From Paenibacillus thiaminolyticus (GTDB taxonomy: Bacteria > Bacillota > Bacilli > Paenibacillales > Paenibacillaceae), in the NCBI RefSeq assembly GCF_007066085.1, contig NZ_CP041405.1:5549501-5613500 (forward strand): 64,000 bases of DNA, given 5' to 3'. Position 1 is the first letter of the stretch; each line of letters opens with the position of its first letter. Shown in pieces: positions 7,857 to 17,629 of this stretch. A program made the translations under genes and the position numbers. The notes beneath the pieces were generated by a model, which searched no databases, was not told the origin of the DNA, and was given only the letters and a program-made list of their open reading frames with translations.

Positions 7857-9200
7857 TTGGGTGATCCGTTACCGATAGGCTTAGGCATTTTTTTGGTTCC
7901 ATTTCTTGTATTTTTGAACGGTTTTTTTGTCGCTGCTGAATTCGCCATGGTGAAGGTGCGCGGCAGCCGGATTGATACGCTGGTGCAGGAGGGCAATGCG
8001 AAGGCGCGGTTCGCGCGGCATGTGACCGAGCATCTGGACGCGTATTTATCCGCTTGCCAGTTGGGCATTACACTGGCTTCTCTCGGCCTGGGCTGGATCG
8101 GGGAGAAGACGGTGGCGCAGCTGCTCAGAGAGCCGCTGGCGGCCCTTGGCCTCGGCGAGGTCGTATTGCGCAGCGTGTCGACCGTGATTGCGTTCATCAT
8201 CATTACGGTGCTTCATATCGTGCTGGGCGAACTCGCGCCGAAATCTTTGGCCATTCGCAAAGCCGAGGCGATTACGTTGTTGACGGCGGCGCCGCTCCGT
8301 TACTTTTACAAGATTATGTATCCGTTCATCTGGCTCTTGAACGGAACCGCGAACCTGCTGCTGAAGTTATTCGGTATTCAACCTGCTTCCGAGCATGAGT
8401 CGGCTCATACGGAAGAAGAAATACGCATTTTGATGAAAGAAAGCTACAAGAGCGGTCTGATTGACAACACCGAGCTTGCCTTGGTTGATAACATTTTTGA
8501 CTTCACAGAGACGCATGCGCGCGATATTATGATCCCGCGCACGGATATGGTCTGCCTCTATGCGCAGAATTCATTCGAGGAGAACAAAGAGAAAGCAATC
8601 ACGGAAATGCATACACGCTATCCGGTGTGCGACGAGGACAAGGACAATATTATCGGCTTTGTCCATATTAAGGATTTGGTGAAGGCGCCGCCGGGGATTG
8701 AAGATATACGTGAAGTAATGAGACCGATGATGAGCGTGCCGGAATTGATCTCCATCAGTGCGCTGATGAAGATGATGCAGAAGAACAAGGTGCAGATTGC
8801 CTTGCTCATCGATGAGTTCGGCGGAACCGCAGGTCTGGTTACATTGGAAGATATTATGGAGGAGATCGTCGGCGAAATTCAGGATGAATTCGACGAGGAA
8901 CGGCCGCAGATCGAGAAGCGGGACGAATCGAATTATTCGATTGACGGCCGCTTGCTGATCGAGGAAGTGAATTCCTATTTCGGCACCGATATCGTATCGG
9001 ACGATTATGATACCATCGGTGGCTGGATCTATGCCCAGGTGGAAGTGCCGCCGCGGGTAGGCCAGACCATCGCGGTCGAATCTCAGTTCGAGTTCATCGT
9101 GGAGGAGACCGATCATCTTCGCATCGCGCGGCTGCATGTCCGCAAGCTCGATGCCCCGGCCTGCGACGAAGTCGATTCTTCGGCCTCCACAACCGTATAG
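7857..9200 (+). CDS. CNNM/CorC (HlyC/CorC-type) membrane protein with CBS pair
   Basis: Integral membrane protein of 447 residues in the family linked to Mg2+ or other divalent cation handling. It has an N-terminal DUF21/CNNM membrane domain with about four hydrophobic helices (1-200), a conserved ARDIMIPRTDM entry to a tandem CBS module (about 220-345) and a C-terminal CorC_HlyC domain (about 360-435). The only in-frame start after the stop at 7836 that keeps the first helix is TTG 7857, preceded by GGGGAGACAGGGAAAG. It stands alone between its own promoter and a terminator. Old hemolysin labels for this family are not supported by function. Substrate unknown. Confidence 0.88.
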   Translation: MGDPLPIGLGIFLVPFLVFLNGFFVAAEFAMVKVRGSRIDTLVQEGNAKARFARHVTEHLDAYLSACQLGITLASLGLGWIGEKTVAQLLREPLAALGLGEVVLRSVSTVIAFIIITVLHIVLGELAPKSLAIRKAEAITLLTAAPLRYFYKIMYPFIWLLNGTANLLLKLFGIQPASEHESAHTEEEIRILMKESYKSGLIDNTELALVDNIFDFTETHARDIMIPRTDMVCLYAQNSFEENKEKAITEMHTRYPVCDEDKDNIIGFVHIKDLVKAPPGIEDIREVMRPMMSVPELISISALMKMMQKNKVQIALLIDEFGGTAGLVTLEDIMEEIVGEIQDEFDEERPQIEKRDESNYSIDGRLLIEEVNSYFGTDIVSDDYDTIGGWIYAQVEVPPRVGQTIAVESQFEFIVEETDHLRIARLHVRKLDAPACDEVDSSASTTV

Positions 9201-9209
9201 AATACATGA

Positions 9210-9247
9210 ATCCCCCCTTGCTGCCAGAGCGAGGGGGGATTTGTTGT
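9210..9247 (+). terminator. terminator after the CNNM gene
   Basis: ATCCCCCC (from 9210) with TTGCT pairs with AGAGCGAGGGGGGAT (ending 9240), followed by TTGTTGTGTT. It may also serve mnmA, which converges from the right. Confidence 0.65.
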
Positions 9248-9280
9248 GTTCCGGGCTTGCGGACGGAGCACGACTTGCGA

Positions 9281-10453
<1,173 letters not shown>

Positions 10454-10603
10454 TTATAGTATCACTCTATTGTAACATACCGGTTGAAATAGATGGGGGA
10501 AAATAACGATTCACAAAGCGCAGCCTGCATGTTTCTAGTATGGGCCGCTTTGCCGTGAAACTTTCCTTCCCGCTAATCTTTTGTTCTCCCGAAAGAGTAA
10601 ATT

Positions 10604-10873
10604 TCAAGCTCCCGAATGCGCTGCATAATATATGTCAGGCTCAGACGTGTCAGGAGCGTCTTCATACAGCAGATCAGCGATCTGCGCTTGCAGCTCTTGG
10701 ATGATTTGGTTATAGGTCTGGTAATCCTTGATAATCAGGTCCAAGTACTCGTTAACCTGATCTTCGTCATACCCGCGAAACGTGCGGTCAAATTCTTGGT
10801 TATGTATATCTAGCGGAGTGAACCGGACTCCAAGTTCCGTCGGGCGCAAGGCCGCTAATTTATCATTTATCAT
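10604..10873 (-). CDS. small DivIVA-domain protein (GpsB-like)
   Basis: An 89-residue cytoplasmic protein whose core (about residues 18-62) matches the DivIVA/GpsB N-terminal fold: TPLDIHNQEFDRTFRGYDEDQVNEYLD followed by a coiled coil LIIKDYQTYNQIIQELQAQIADLL. The FRGYDEDQVNEYLD segment is the membrane/partner-binding signature of the family. GpsB is usually near 98 residues and ends in a conserved trimerisation segment; here the C-terminus is short and different, so I do not assign the gpsB symbol. GGAGGAAAGG lies upstream of ATG 10873. A PerR-like box (10926-10940) overlaps a possible TATAAT for this gene. Likely role: scaffold at the division or growth site. Confidence 0.8.
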   Translation of the reverse strand: MINDKLAALRPTELGVRFTPLDIHNQEFDRTFRGYDEDQVNEYLDLIIKDYQTYNQIIQELQAQIADLLYEDAPDTSEPDIYYAAHSGA

Positions 10874-10925
10874 AGAGCATCATTCCTTTCCTCCACGGTT
10901 CTGCGCGTTATGGTCGAATGTTCCA

Positions 10926-10940
10926 TTATGAACATTATAA
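10926..10940. promoter_or_regulatory. PerR/Fur-type operator candidate
   Basis: TTATGAACATTATAA matches the Bacillus PerR box TTATAATNATTATAA at all defined positions but two. On the minus strand it overlaps a TATAAT-like hexamer upstream of the DivIVA-domain gene; cymR starts 220 bases away on the other side. Consensus recalled from B. subtilis; binding not shown. Confidence 0.4.
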
Positions 10941-11161
10941 TCGAAATTGGGTCCGGGAGCTGAAGATGGAATTACGGGCCCGCTCTTATTCTGCAAGATC
11001 CCCCTATTTTTCCAATGAACTTTGTGCGAAAGTTCTTCATAAAATCCGAATAGCCTGTCAGATTATTGTCCATAACGGAGATAGTTATGTTACGATATAC
11101 GGGGTGCCTTAATCGGAATACATTGAATTGGACAGGAACAACCAATAAATGAGGTGTAATA

Positions 11162-11581
11162 ATGAAAATATCAACGAAGGGCCGTTACGGGCTGACGATT
11201 ATGATGGAGCTGGCCAGGAGCTACGGCGAAGGCCCGACTTCCTTGAAGAGCATCGCGGAGAAGAACAATCTCTCCGAGCATTATCTTGAACAATTAATTG
11301 CGCCGCTCCGCAATGCGGGCTTGGTTAAGAGCATACGGGGAGCCTACGGCGGATATATATTGCCGGAGAGCCCGGAGCAGGTCACGGCAGGCGAAATTAT
11401 TCGCGTGCTGGAAGGTCCAATCTCTCCGGTCGACTTCACGGAAGAGGATGATCCGGCCAAGCGCGATCTGTGGCTTCGTATTCGCGACAGCATCGCCACG
11501 GTGCTCGATTCGACAACGCTTGCGGATCTGATCTCGTACAAGGATGAGAACGTGCAGGAAAGCTATATGTTCTATATTTGA
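11162..11581 (+). CDS. cymR: Rrf2-family cysteine-metabolism repressor CymR
   Basis: Rrf2-type winged-helix regulator of 139 residues. In B. subtilis CymR together with CysK represses sulfur-uptake genes when cysteine is plentiful. The N-terminal MKISTKGRYGLTIMMELA, the HTH around SLKSIAEKNNLSEHYLEQLIAPLRNAGLV and the wing SIRGAYGGYIL are near-canonical. There are no Rrf2 cysteines of the Fe-S type (IscR/NsrR), which supports CymR over IscR. It is 19 bases upstream of the cysteine desulfurase gene, the conserved cymR-yrvO arrangement. GAGGTG precedes ATG 11162. Confidence 0.92.
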   Translation: MKISTKGRYGLTIMMELARSYGEGPTSLKSIAEKNNLSEHYLEQLIAPLRNAGLVKSIRGAYGGYILPESPEQVTAGEIIRVLEGPISPVDFTEEDDPAKRDLWLRIRDSIATVLDSTTLADLISYKDENVQESYMFYI

Positions 11582-11600
11582 CGATCGCGAGGGAAGCGAA

Positions 11601-12764
11601 ATGGAACGAATTTATTTCGATCATGCCGCGACGACGCCGCTTCATCCGGAGGCGGCGGAAGCGATGATCGCGGTCATGCGGGACGTGTATGGCAATGCCT
11701 CCAGCGTTCACGCCGCCGGCCGCGAAGCGACAGCGGCCTTGACCCGGGCGCGGGACAGCGTGGCGGAGCGGCTCGGCTGCCGGCCGCAGGAGCTTGTCTT
11801 TACAAGCGGCGGGACGGAGAGCGATAACGCGGCGTTGTTCGGCGTTGTCCATACCGCCTGGCTGAAGCACGGACGGGAACGTCCGCCTCATGTCGTAACT
11901 ACGGAAGTGGAGCATCATGCGGTGCTCCACGCTTGCCGTTATGTGGAGCAATTCGGCGTGGAAGTGACCTACGTCGCGCCGGACGAGACGGGTCTCGTCG
12001 CGCCGGAGCGCATTCAGGAGGCGCTCCGGCCGAATACTTGCCTGGTGAGCGTCATGACGGGCAACAACGAGGTGGGTACGCTGCAGCCGATTCGCGAGAT
12101 CGGCCAGATGGTGCGCGAGCAGGGGATTGTGATGCATACCGACGCCGTTCAGGCGCTCGGATTCCTGCCGTTCCAGCTGCAGGATTGGCCGGTCGACATG
12201 GCCAGCTTCTCCGCCCACAAGATCAATGGGCCGAAGGGAGTCGGCTGCTTGTATATCCGTCAAGGGACGGAATGGGAGCCGATGCTTCACGGGGGCAATC
12301 AGGAGCGGAAGCGCCGGGCGGGGACGGAGAATGTGGCCGGAATCGCGGGCTTCGCAGCCGCGCTTCGCATCGCGGAGAATGAACGGGAGGACAAGGTGCG
12401 CCTGACCACACAAGTGAGGGCTTCGCTCTGGTCGAAGCTGGTGTCCGCACTGGGAGAACGGGTCGCGTACAATGGGCATCCGGAGCACCATCTGCCTCAC
12501 ATTCTTAATGTGAGCGTGTTGGACGTTCCGACAGAGACGCTGCTGATGAATCTTGATCTCGCAGGCATTATGGCGGCCAGCGGCTCCGCTTGCACATCCG
12601 GTTCCTTGGAAGTGTCGCATGTGCTCGAAGCGATGAAGCTGTCCGAGCTTCGCACGAGCACCGCCGTTAGATTCAGCTTCGGATTGGGCAATACTATAGA
12701 GCAAGCCGATATTGTGTCGCAACAAATTGCAACCATCGCCAATCGCGTCCGTAGTAGAAATTAA
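11601..12764 (+). CDS. cysteine desulfurase (IscS/NifS family, YrvO-type)
   Basis: PLP-dependent class V aminotransferase-fold enzyme of 387 residues that releases sulfur from cysteine as a persulfide, here most likely feeding MnmA. Visible features: YFDHAATTPLHPEA at the N-terminus, GGTESDNAALFG, HHAVLHAC, NNEVGT, the PLP lysine in FSAHKINGPKGVG (about residue 206) and the mobile-loop cysteine in SGSACTSGSLE (about 332). The frame is open back to 11544, inside cymR, but ATG 11601 gives the family N-terminus and follows GAGGGAAG. Placement directly after cymR matches B. subtilis yrvO. Confidence 0.93.
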   Translation: MERIYFDHAATTPLHPEAAEAMIAVMRDVYGNASSVHAAGREATAALTRARDSVAERLGCRPQELVFTSGGTESDNAALFGVVHTAWLKHGRERPPHVVTTEVEHHAVLHACRYVEQFGVEVTYVAPDETGLVAPERIQEALRPNTCLVSVMTGNNEVGTLQPIREIGQMVREQGIVMHTDAVQALGFLPFQLQDWPVDMASFSAHKINGPKGVGCLYIRQGTEWEPMLHGGNQERKRRAGTENVAGIAGFAAALRIAENEREDKVRLTTQVRASLWSKLVSALGERVAYNGHPEHHLPHILNVSVLDVPTETLLMNLDLAGIMAASGSACTSGSLEVSHVLEAMKLSELRTSTAVRFSFGLGNTIEQADIVSQQIATIANRVRSRN

Positions 12765-12880
12765 GGAGTCCGCTAGACATCATCGAGGGGCGGGACCCGC
12801 GGCGAGTGGAGCGCTATCGGCGGACAGGCGCGCCCGTGCGGCGAAGCCGTATGTGCCATGAACCGAAGGAGGGTCCCGGA

Positions 12881-13378
12881 ATGAAGTTGCTGGAGCTGAT
12901 CGGCCTGCCTGTGTTCGATATCGGTACGGGCAAGCAAATATCCAAAGTGAAAGATATCTGCATCACCCCCGAATGGGAGATTACCCATCTTCAGCTTGTC
13001 AGCCGCGTCCGTAAGCAGGATATGCTGGTACAGTGGAAGGATGTGACCGCATTCGGGGATGACGCGGTCATGATTGCGAGCGGCGAAGCCGTGCAGATGA
13101 AGGCCAGCGCCTCGCTGGAACGGGCATTTCTGTCGGGAGAGGCTGCATTGAAAGGATTGCCGGTCATGACTTCGGAAGGCTCCCAGCTCGGATGGGTCGC
13201 CGATGTTTATTTTCAGCCCAATATGGATAACCAGATAACAGGTCTGGAAATTTCAGACGGCCTGCTTGCGGACCTTCTGGAAGGAAGACGGCAGATTGAA
13301 GGAATGAGCCGCTTGAAATGGGGCACCGATGTAATCGTCGTGGAAGAGAGCGGAAGCGCAAGCGCGCAATCAAATTAG
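12881..13378 (+). CDS. PRC-barrel domain protein (YrrD-like)
   Basis: 165-residue soluble protein with two PRC-barrel-like repeats: MKLLELIGLPVFDIGTGKQISKVKDICI (about 1-75) and LKGLPVMTSEGSQLGWVADVYF (about 88-155). PRC barrels bind protein or RNA partners; the best-known case is RimM, but this lacks the RimM N-terminal domain. The B. subtilis counterpart by position is yrrD, also between the cymR/trmU cluster and alaS. Start 12881 follows AAGGAGGG (12867-12873); the frame extends upstream to 12806 without a ribosome binding site. Function unknown. Confidence 0.8.
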   Translation: MKLLELIGLPVFDIGTGKQISKVKDICITPEWEITHLQLVSRVRKQDMLVQWKDVTAFGDDAVMIASGEAVQMKASASLERAFLSGEAALKGLPVMTSEGSQLGWVADVYFQPNMDNQITGLEISDGLLADLLEGRRQIEGMSRLKWGTDVIVVEESGSASAQSN

Positions 13379-13404
13379 TCTAATGGACGGAATGGTGAAG
13401 AACG

Positions 13405-13620
13405 ATGATGCGATGCCCGAATTGCAATTCCAAAGATATCGGGAAAATTGGCGCCCACCAGTTCTACTGCTGGGGATGCTTTATCGAGTTGACCGTTAAC
13501 GGCGATAAAATGTCGGTGTTCCAGGTGGAAGAAGACGGAACGTTGAGCTCGCTCGACGATTTATTTTTTGGCGATGAATTTATGACCCCACCCTATCCGG
13601 AAGCGCATGCTTCTTCATAA
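13405..13620 (+). CDS. small zinc-ribbon protein, function unknown
   Basis: 71 residues. The N-terminus has a zinc ribbon CPNCNSKDIGKIG...FYCWGC (CxxC...CxxC, residues about 4-25), then an acidic tail VFQVEEDGTLSSLDDLFF. I do not recognise a named family; small ribbons of this type occur in Paenibacillus genomes. It follows the PRC-barrel gene by 26 bases and precedes a strong terminator, so it probably ends that transcription unit. ATG 13405 or 13408 could start it; the ribosome binding site is weak (GGTGAAG). Confidence 0.65.
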   Translation: MMRCPNCNSKDIGKIGAHQFYCWGCFIELTVNGDKMSVFQVEEDGTLSSLDDLFFGDEFMTPPYPEAHASS

Positions 13621-13651
13621 CGGAATGGACACATATCGGAATAAAGCGAAC

Positions 13652-13695
13652 AAAAGCGTTCATGCTGCCCCCGGGCGGTGCATGGACGCTTTTTG
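13652..13695 (+). terminator. intrinsic terminator
   Basis: AAAAGCGTTCATGC (from 13652) pairs with GCATGGACGCTTTT, one G-U pair, followed by Ts. It ends the transcript of the PRC-barrel and zinc-ribbon genes and insulates nrdD. Confidence 0.85.
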
Positions 13696-13718
13696 CCGTT
13701 CCGGCGGCCGCCGGGCTG

Positions 13719-13804
13719 TGTGACAGATCTCATATTGCAAGCTTCCTCATTTGTAGATAATACATATTGTGTCTTTTTCAAAACAACCATACTACATATA
13801 GTGT
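13719..13804 (+). promoter_or_regulatory. nrdDG promoter: FNR-like site plus two NrdR boxes
   Basis: TGTGACAGATCTCATA (13719-13734) fits TGTGA-N6-TCAYA. A -10-like GATAAT starts at 13756, 29.5 bases from the site centre, which is the geometry of a class II FNR/Crp promoter (-41.5). A weak -35, TTGCAA, lies at 13735. Two NrdR-type boxes follow, TACATATTGTGT (13761-13772) and TACATATAGTGT (13793-13804), 32 bases apart, three helical turns, as usual for paired NrdR boxes. The first overlaps the predicted start of transcription. Confidence 0.7.
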
Positions 13805-13854
13805 TTTAGGGTGTTGAAATATCAATAGAGATGATATGAAAGGGTGGAGTAGCG

Positions 13855-15813
13855 ATGACGATCATGCCGCGATTGCGCGATGCGAACGTTGCCGAAGAGA
13901 GTGCGGGAGGTGCCGGACCGATGCCTTGGGCATCCTGGGGGAGCGCCCGGAAGGGGGATGGCGGCACGCTGCCGGACAATCATCCGCTGACGGGGTCGCT
14001 GCACGAGATTGTACGGGACAGCGATTCGGATCTGATGCGGGAGAATGCGAATGTGGACGGCCGATCTCCGATGGGCATCATGAGCAAGATGGCCAGCGAA
14101 TGCTCACGTTGGTATGCGATGAATTATTTGCTCGCTCCGGAAGCGCGGGAAGCGATCGAGGATAATCTGTTGTATCCTCACGATCTTGATTTCTATGCGT
14201 ACGGAACGACGACCTGCTGCCAAATCCCGCTTGGACAATTGCTGAAGCGGGGCTTCAATACCGGCCACGGCCATATGCGGGAGCCGCAGGATATCAAGAG
14301 CGCGCTCGCTCTGGCCTCGATCATTTTGCAGGCGAATCAGAACCAGCAGCATGGCGGACAAGCGTATCCCGCCTTCGATTACGATCTTGCCCCGTATGTA
14401 GGCAAGACGTTCCGGCGCCATCTGGCCTACCTTGAATCGCTGCCGCTGCAGCCGGAGCTCGACCGGGAACAGGAAGCTTGGCGGCTGACGGAGCGCGACG
14501 TGTACCAGGCATGCGAAGCCTTCGTCCATAACGCCAATTCGATGCATTCGCGCGGCGGGGGACAAGTTCCGTTCATTTCCATCAATTACGGGACCGATAC
14601 GTCGCGTGAAGGGCGCATGCTCGTCAGACAGCTGCTGATGGCGACGAGAGCGGGCTTGGGCAAGGGAGAGACACCGATCTTTCCGATTCAGATCTTCAAA
14701 GTAAAAACAGGCGTCAACTTCGGAGAGCAAGATCCGAACCGCGATCTGTACGAGCTGGCGCTGGCGACGACGGCGGAGCGGCTGTTCCCGAACTTCGCCT
14801 TCCTGGACGCGCCCTTCAACAAGGAGCATGACGACGGAACGCCAGAGAGCGAGGTCTGTTATATGGGCTGCCGCACCCGGGTCATGGCCAATGTGAACGG
14901 CCCGTCGACGCCGCAGGGGCGCGGCAATCTGTCCTTTACGTCACTTAATCTGGTCCGGATCGCGCTGCTCGCCCGCACGAAGGAAGCTTTTTTCAGCCTG
15001 CTGGACGATATGCTGGACATTGCCGTGAGACAGCTGGCCGCTCGCTATGAGTATCAAGCACGGAAGCGGGCCCGCGATTTCGCCTTCCTGATGCAGCAGG
15101 GCGTCTGGCGCGGCAGCGAGCGGCTTCAGCCGGAGGACGAACTGCGTGACGTATTGAAGCAGGGCACGCTCAGCGTCGGCTTCATCGGGCTGGCCGAGGC
15201 GCTTGTCGCCCTGACCGGCTCCCATCACGGCCAATCCGAGGAGGCACGCCAGCTTGGTCTTGACATTGTGGCCCATATGCGCCGCCGGATGGATGAAGCT
15301 GTGGCATCTAACGGGATGAACTATTCGCTTATCGCGACCCCGGCAGAAGGGCTGTCCGGCAAATTCACGAAGCGCGATCGGGATGATTTCGGCCGCCTTC
15401 GGGGAATTACCGATCGTGATTACTATACGAATTCATTTCATGTTCCGGTCTATTATCCGATCAAGGCGTATGACAAAATCCGCATCGAAGGGCCGTACCA
15501 TGCCTTGTGCAATGCCGGTCATATTACATATGTCGAGCTGGACGGCAGCGCCAAAGCGAACCCGCAAGCGCTCGATCGGATTGTGCGTGCCATGGCAGAG
15601 AACGGGATCGGCTACGGATCGATGAACCATCCGGTTGATCGCTGCCGCTGCTGCGGCCACCAGGACACGATCGAGGATGGATGCCCCGTCTGCGGCGGTA
15701 CCGATGATGACATTGAGCGCATTCGCCGCATTACCGGTTATCTGGTCGGCGATATGAGCAAATGGAATTCGGCCAAGCGGACGGAGGAGACCGAGCGGGT
15801 GAAGCATCGATGA
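13855..15813 (+). CDS. nrdD: anaerobic (class III) ribonucleoside-triphosphate reductase NrdD
   Basis: Glycyl-radical enzyme that reduces ribonucleotides to deoxyribonucleotides without oxygen. The 652-residue protein has the family core (NANSMHSRGGGQVPFISINYGT, CRTRVMANVNGPSTPQGRGNLSFTSLN), a C-terminal zinc site made of CRCC and CPVC pairs (about 597-615) and the radical loop RRITGYLVG with Gly about 628. It is shorter at the N-terminus than E. coli NrdD (712) and I see no ATP-cone, so allosteric activity control may be missing. Start ATG 13855 after GGGTGGA. Coupled to nrdG by ATGA overlap. Regulation by oxygen (FNR-like) and by NrdR is suggested upstream. Confidence 0.95.
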   Translation: MTIMPRLRDANVAEESAGGAGPMPWASWGSARKGDGGTLPDNHPLTGSLHEIVRDSDSDLMRENANVDGRSPMGIMSKMASECSRWYAMNYLLAPEAREAIEDNLLYPHDLDFYAYGTTTCCQIPLGQLLKRGFNTGHGHMREPQDIKSALALASIILQANQNQQHGGQAYPAFDYDLAPYVGKTFRRHLAYLESLPLQPELDREQEAWRLTERDVYQACEAFVHNANSMHSRGGGQVPFISINYGTDTSREGRMLVRQLLMATRAGLGKGETPIFPIQIFKVKTGVNFGEQDPNRDLYELALATTAERLFPNFAFLDAPFNKEHDDGTPESEVCYMGCRTRVMANVNGPSTPQGRGNLSFTSLNLVRIALLARTKEAFFSLLDDMLDIAVRQLAARYEYQARKRARDFAFLMQQGVWRGSERLQPEDELRDVLKQGTLSVGFIGLAEALVALTGSHHGQSEEARQLGLDIVAHMRRRMDEAVASNGMNYSLIATPAEGLSGKFTKRDRDDFGRLRGITDRDYYTNSFHVPVYYPIKAYDKIRIEGPYHALCNAGHITYVELDGSAKANPQALDRIVRAMAENGIGYGSMNHPVDRCRCCGHQDTIEDGCPVCGGTDDDIERIRRITGYLVGDMSKWNSAKRTEETERVKHR

Positions 15814-16295
15814 GCTTGCGGGTGATGTCGATTGTGCATGACAGTGTCGTGGACGGCGAAGGGCTAAGGACGGTCGTGTTCGTCAGCGGCTGTCCCCACC
15901 GCTGTCCGGGATGCCATAATCCAAGCTCCTGGCGCAGCGACGCCGGCACGCTGATGAGCGTCGAGGCGGTGGCGGCCGATGTGCTCTCCAATCCGCTGAC
16001 CGATCTCACCTTATCGGGAGGCGAACCGTTCCTGCAGGCCCGTGCGCTTGCGAAGCTGGCCCGCATCGCGAAGGAAGCGGGCCGGACGGTCTGGTGCTAC
16101 ACCGGATATACGGTGGAGGAGCTGCTGCAGGACGGAACCCGGGATCAGCGGAAGCTGCTGCAGCTGACGGATGTGCTGGTGGACGGCAGGTTCCTGATTG
16201 AGCGCCGCCGCCCTGGCCTCCGCTTCCGCGGGAGCGATAATCAGCGCATCTGGAAAATGAGGAATGGCCAGCCTGACGAGTTAATTTTCGTTTAG
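15810..16295 (+). CDS. nrdG: anaerobic ribonucleotide reductase activase NrdG
   Basis: Radical SAM enzyme of 161 residues that generates the glycyl radical on NrdD using SAM and a reduced [4Fe-4S] cluster. The cluster motif is CPHRCPGC (Cys 28, 32, 35), preceded by the family start MSIVHDSVVDGEGLRTVVFVSG and followed by the SAM-binding TLSGGEPF. The start at 15810 overlaps the nrdD stop, which indicates tight coupling. Length is normal for NrdG (about 155-175). Confidence 0.95.
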   Translation: MSLRVMSIVHDSVVDGEGLRTVVFVSGCPHRCPGCHNPSSWRSDAGTLMSVEAVAADVLSNPLTDLTLSGGEPFLQARALAKLARIAKEAGRTVWCYTGYTVEELLQDGTRDQRKLLQLTDVLVDGRFLIERRRPGLRFRGSDNQRIWKMRNGQPDELIFV

Positions 16296-16345
16296 CTACA
16301 CATACTTTACTGTACGATGCTCGTCCGAACGGAGTGTGGAATACA

Positions 16346-17416
16346 GTGGAGCGTTTTTGGAAAAACAAGCTGTTCGTCAATGGCGTATATGTTCTGCTCG
16401 CCCTGTTCATCCTGTACCTCTTATACTTGTTGAAGCCGCTTCTGGGCAATGTGTACGGGATTGTGAAATCGGTGCTTGCCCCATTCCTCATCGCGATGAT
16501 TATCGCCTACGTGCTTAATCCGGTCGTCAATATGCTGTGCGAACGCAAAGTTCCCCGTTCGATGGCGGTGCTGCTCATTTATGCGGTATTCATCGCCTGT
16601 GTCACCGTGCTGCTCGTCAATATGATTCCGATGATTATGAAGCAACTGGAGGAATTGAATGAGCAGATGCCCCACTTGAATGCGAAGGCCGAGGAACTGA
16701 TGGATGGCCTTAGCGAGTCGTCTCTGATGCCCATGTCGGTCCGAAGCAGTCTGAACGATTGGATTTACGGCATGGAGAAGCGGGTGGGGAAGGTCATCAC
16801 CGAATTTATGAACAACCTCGGCGCTACGCTTAACATCCTCATGATGGCGCTTATCGTGCCTTTTTTGATTTTCTATATATTGAAAGACTTCAACGTCTTC
16901 GAAAGGACGGTTATTGCCTATGTGCCGAAGACTCACCGCAAGCACATGGTCATGATGCTCAAAGAAATCGATAATGCGATCGGCAGCTATATCCGGGGGC
17001 AAGTCCTCGTCTGCGCCATTATCGGGGTGCTGGCTTATGTCGGTTATTGGCTGATTGGACTGCCATATGCGCTGCTGCTGGCCCTGTTCGTGGCCATTTT
17101 CAACATCATTCCGTATCTCGGTCCTTATTTCGGAGCGGCTCCCGCACTGATCGTCGCTTCGACCATGTCTTTGAAGATGATGATTTTCGTCATTACCGTC
17201 AATACCATCTGTCAAATTCTCGAAGGGAACATTATTTCGCCCCAGGTGGTTGGCCGGACGCTGCATATGCATCCGCTCTCGATTATTTTTGCCCTGCTCG
17301 TCGGAGAGCGGCTTGCCGGCATCATCGGAATGATTCTGGCCGTGCCGGTGTTTGCCGCGCTCAAAGTCGTCTTGTCCCATGTGTTCGCCTATTACGTGCG
17401 CCGCAAAACGGTGTGA
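16346..17416 (+). CDS. AI-2E family transporter (YrrI-like permease)
   Basis: Polytopic membrane protein of 356 residues with about seven to eight hydrophobic helices and the UPF0118/AI-2E signature GQVLVCAIIGVLAYVGYWLIGLPYALLLA followed by FNIIPYLGPYFGAAPA (about 255-270). The name of the family comes from the E. coli TqsA exporter; many members are instead Na+/H+ or Na+/Li+ antiporters, so the substrate is open. I prefer GTG 16346, 11 bases after GGAG; GTG 16334 is in frame but has no ribosome binding site. B. subtilis yrrI holds the same position upstream of alaS. A second family member lies at 34932. Confidence 0.85.
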   Translation: MERFWKNKLFVNGVYVLLALFILYLLYLLKPLLGNVYGIVKSVLAPFLIAMIIAYVLNPVVNMLCERKVPRSMAVLLIYAVFIACVTVLLVNMIPMIMKQLEELNEQMPHLNAKAEELMDGLSESSLMPMSVRSSLNDWIYGMEKRVGKVITEFMNNLGATLNILMMALIVPFLIFYILKDFNVFERTVIAYVPKTHRKHMVMMLKEIDNAIGSYIRGQVLVCAIIGVLAYVGYWLIGLPYALLLALFVAIFNIIPYLGPYFGAAPALIVASTMSLKMMIFVITVNTICQILEGNIISPQVVGRTLHMHPLSIIFALLVGERLAGIIGMILAVPVFAALKVVLSHVFAYYVRRKTV

Positions 17417-17547
17417 CCGAAGTCGGGATGACTATAGCAGCAATTAAGAAGATTCGCTGGCAATGAACAAGCTCCAGCCGAACTTTTGACCCCCTACCTA
17501 AGATGTGATTTGTTGACGCTTCTCTCTGGCGAAAAACAAATGATGCG

Positions 17548-17629
17548 CCACTTGCGTTAAAGAAAGTGGATGCGGCGAAGGAGCACCGTCGTACGGCATA
17601 TCCGCAAGGATACATCGGTCCGTTGGACC
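17548..17629 (+). promoter_or_regulatory. hairpin-rich 5' leader of the SLH-protein gene
   Basis: Four hairpins occur in 82 bases: CCACTT/AAGTGG (17548-17569), CCGT/ACGG (17586-17596), TATCC-GCAA-GGATA with a GNRA tetraloop (17599-17612) and GGTCC-GTT-GGACC (17617-17629). The last abuts the ribosome binding site AAAGGAGGGG (17630-17639). It does not fit any riboswitch consensus I can recall, including both c-di-GMP classes. A TTGACG at about 17508 could be a -35 but no good -10 follows. The rest of 17417-17547 shows nothing further. Confidence 0.5.

Noticed and set aside
7817..7864. 15-codon leader peptide (GTG start) ending over the CNNM TTG start
   Set aside because: The GGGGAGG that would serve it touches the start codon, leaving no spacing; probably chance.
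10918..11112. 64-residue open frame upstream of cymR
   Set aside because: No ribosome binding site and no family resemblance; it covers the promoter region and the PerR-like box.
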